Part shown: positions 13,397 to 14,340 of the stretch, piece after piece
Layout of the letters: each line of letters opens with the position of its first letter
Numbering within the stretch: the stretch's first letter is position 1
Source of the DNA: Natronohydrobacter sp.
GTDB taxonomy: Bacteria; Pseudomonadota; Alphaproteobacteria; Rhodobacterales; Rhodobacteraceae
DNA: 14,340 bases
NCBI GenBank assembly: GCA_007117255.1
Contig: SKGU01000374.1
Location: 1 to 14,340, forward strand
Reading direction: 5' to 3'
Position numbers and translations under genes: made by a program
Notes under the pieces: generated by a model
What the model was told of the DNA's origin: nothing
Database searches by the model: none
What the model saw: only the letters and a program-made list of their open reading frames with translations

Positions 13397-14305
13397 ATGA
13401 GCCGTAGTCTTGTCGTTGCTGCAGCGCAACTGGGTCCAATCGCACGAGGGGAGCTGCGGCGCTCCGTGGTCGATCGCATGATCGTCCAGATGAAGGAAGC
13501 CCATGAACGCGGTGCAACGCTTGTCGTTTATCCGGAGCTCGCTCTGACCAGTTTCTTCCCGCGCTGGTGGATGGAAGATCCGGCGCAGATTAACGCGTGG
13601 TTCGAACACAGCATGCCGTCAGATGACACGCGCCCGCTGTTCGAATGTGCAAGGCGGTTGGGTGTCGGATTCCACCTTGGTTATGCAGAGCTTACACCTC
13701 AAGGGCGCCGATTCAACACTGCCATTCTCGTCGGTCCGGATGGTTCCATGTTGGGAAAATACCGCAAGGTACACTTACCTGGTCATTTCGAACATGAACC
13801 TGAAAGGCCGTTTCAGCACCTGGAGAAGCGGTATTTCGAGAAGGGAGACTTGGGCTTTCCCGTCTTTGATGCCTTTGGCGGGAAACTGGGCATCTGTATT
13901 TGCAATGATCGCCGTTGGCCGGAAACCTGGCGGATGCTGGGTCTGCAAGGGGCGGAGCTCATCGTTCTCGGCTATAACACGCCCGCGCATTATCCGCCTG
14001 CGCCAGAGCACGATCATCTGCAGTATTTTCACAATGCGCTATCGCTACAGGCAGGAGCCTATCAGAATGGTGCATGGGCTGTGGGTGTGGCCAAGGCCGG
14101 CAATGAGGAAGGCTGCGATCTGATCGGTGGAAGCTTGATCGTTGCCCCAACAGGAGAAATCGTTGCGCAGGCAGCAAGTGTTGGCGACGAAGTGATAACG
14201 GCGCGCATCGACCTTGATCGCTGCTCTGAAATCCGGCGCAACATCTTCAATTTCAAGCTTCACCGTCAGCCGTCGGATTATGCACTTCTGGTGGAAAGGG
14301 ATTGA
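13397..14305 (+). CDS. N-carbamoyl-D-amino-acid hydrolase (D-carbamoylase, nitrilase superfamily)
   Basis: This enzyme hydrolyses N-carbamoyl-D-amino acids to D-amino acids, ammonia and CO2, normally the last step of the D-hydantoinase pathway. The 302-residue length and the sequence closely follow the Agrobacterium enzyme as I recall it: PELALTSFFPRWW with Glu47, GKYRKVHLPGH with Lys124, and CICNDRRWPETWR with Cys169 form the nitrilase catalytic triad. Other shared blocks are RPFQHLEKRYFEKGDLGFPV, HDHLQYFH, QAGAYQNGAWAVG, IVAPTGEIVA and NFKLHRQPSDYALL. The ATG at 13397 has GGAGG (13386-13390) six bases upstream; the longer frame from 13181 overlaps the previous gene. Part of the gene (13741-13860) is 59/120 G+C, lower than the 38/60 counted in the permease gene at 9961-10020, which may hint at separate origin. 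No hydantoinase gene is in the window. Confidence 0.94.
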   Translation: MSRSLVVAAAQLGPIARGELRRSVVDRMIVQMKEAHERGATLVVYPELALTSFFPRWWMEDPAQINAWFEHSMPSDDTRPLFECARRLGVGFHLGYAELTPQGRRFNTAILVGPDGSMLGKYRKVHLPGHFEHEPERPFQHLEKRYFEKGDLGFPVFDAFGGKLGICICNDRRWPETWRMLGLQGAELIVLGYNTPAHYPPAPEHDHLQYFHNALSLQAGAYQNGAWAVGVAKAGNEEGCDLIGGSLIVAPTGEIVAQAASVGDEVITARIDLDRCSEIRRNIFNFKLHRQPSDYALLVERD

Positions 14306-14312
14306 AGGCCGA

Positions 14313-14340
14313 ATGTACAATGGACTGGCTCAAGCCAACA
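14313..14340 (+). CDS. Possible start of a further gene, cut by the window end
   Basis: An ATG at 14313 follows the carbamoylase stop by seven bases, with GAAGG at 14304-14308 as a weak ribosome site. Only nine codons are visible (MYNGLAQAN), so no family can be named. An ATG at 14320 in another frame (MDWLKPT) is an alternative, and neither may be real. Confidence 0.25.

Overview
The window looks like chromosomal DNA from an alphaproteobacterium, most likely a Rhodobacteraceae-type organism. This is inferred from the high G+C, the short translational-coupling overlaps (ATGA, GTGA, TGATG) and the protein families present. It carries two gene sets plus a lone lolA. Almost everything is protein coding. 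I see no rRNA, tRNA, CRISPR array or intact insertion sequence.

Region 1 (1-3647, + strand) is a tightly overlapping corrinoid and TonB operon. It runs: a FecCD/BtuD-type ABC ATPase whose start codon lies at the left edge, the adenosylcobinamide amidohydrolase CbiZ, ExbB, two different ExbD proteins, and TonB. CbiZ is the diagnostic gene. It points to uptake and remodelling of B12 precursors, with a dedicated ExbB-ExbD-TonB motor energising an outer-membrane receptor that presumably lies upstream. The second ExbD has Asn where the first has the usual transmembrane Asp. A short gap holding a 7-bp hairpin leads to lolA (3749-4354), the periplasmic lipoprotein carrier.

Region 2 (4355-4750) is a non-coding stretch of about 400 bases with a few small hairpins. 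After it comes an RpiR/SIS-domain regulator on the minus strand (4751-5623). A 137-bp divergent intergenic region (5624-5760) contains a TGAAA-N6-TTTCA palindrome.

Region 3 (5761-14305, + strand) is a catabolic operon. It encodes an N-acyl-D-amino-acid deacylase (TTG start), a family-5 ABC substrate-binding protein, two DppB/DppC-type permeases, a fused double-ATPase, an unrecognised 313-residue protein, and an N-carbamoyl-D-amino-acid hydrolase. Together these suggest that N-blocked D-amino acids (acyl and carbamoyl forms, or short peptides containing them) are imported and unblocked in the cytoplasm under control of the RpiR protein. A perfect 11-bp hairpin (12 bp with the loop-closing A-T) separates the binding-protein gene from the permease genes and probably sets their relative expression. 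The unrecognised gene is the main unknown. It is coupled to the transporter ATPase upstream and sits just before the carbamoylase. A further reading frame may begin at 14313.
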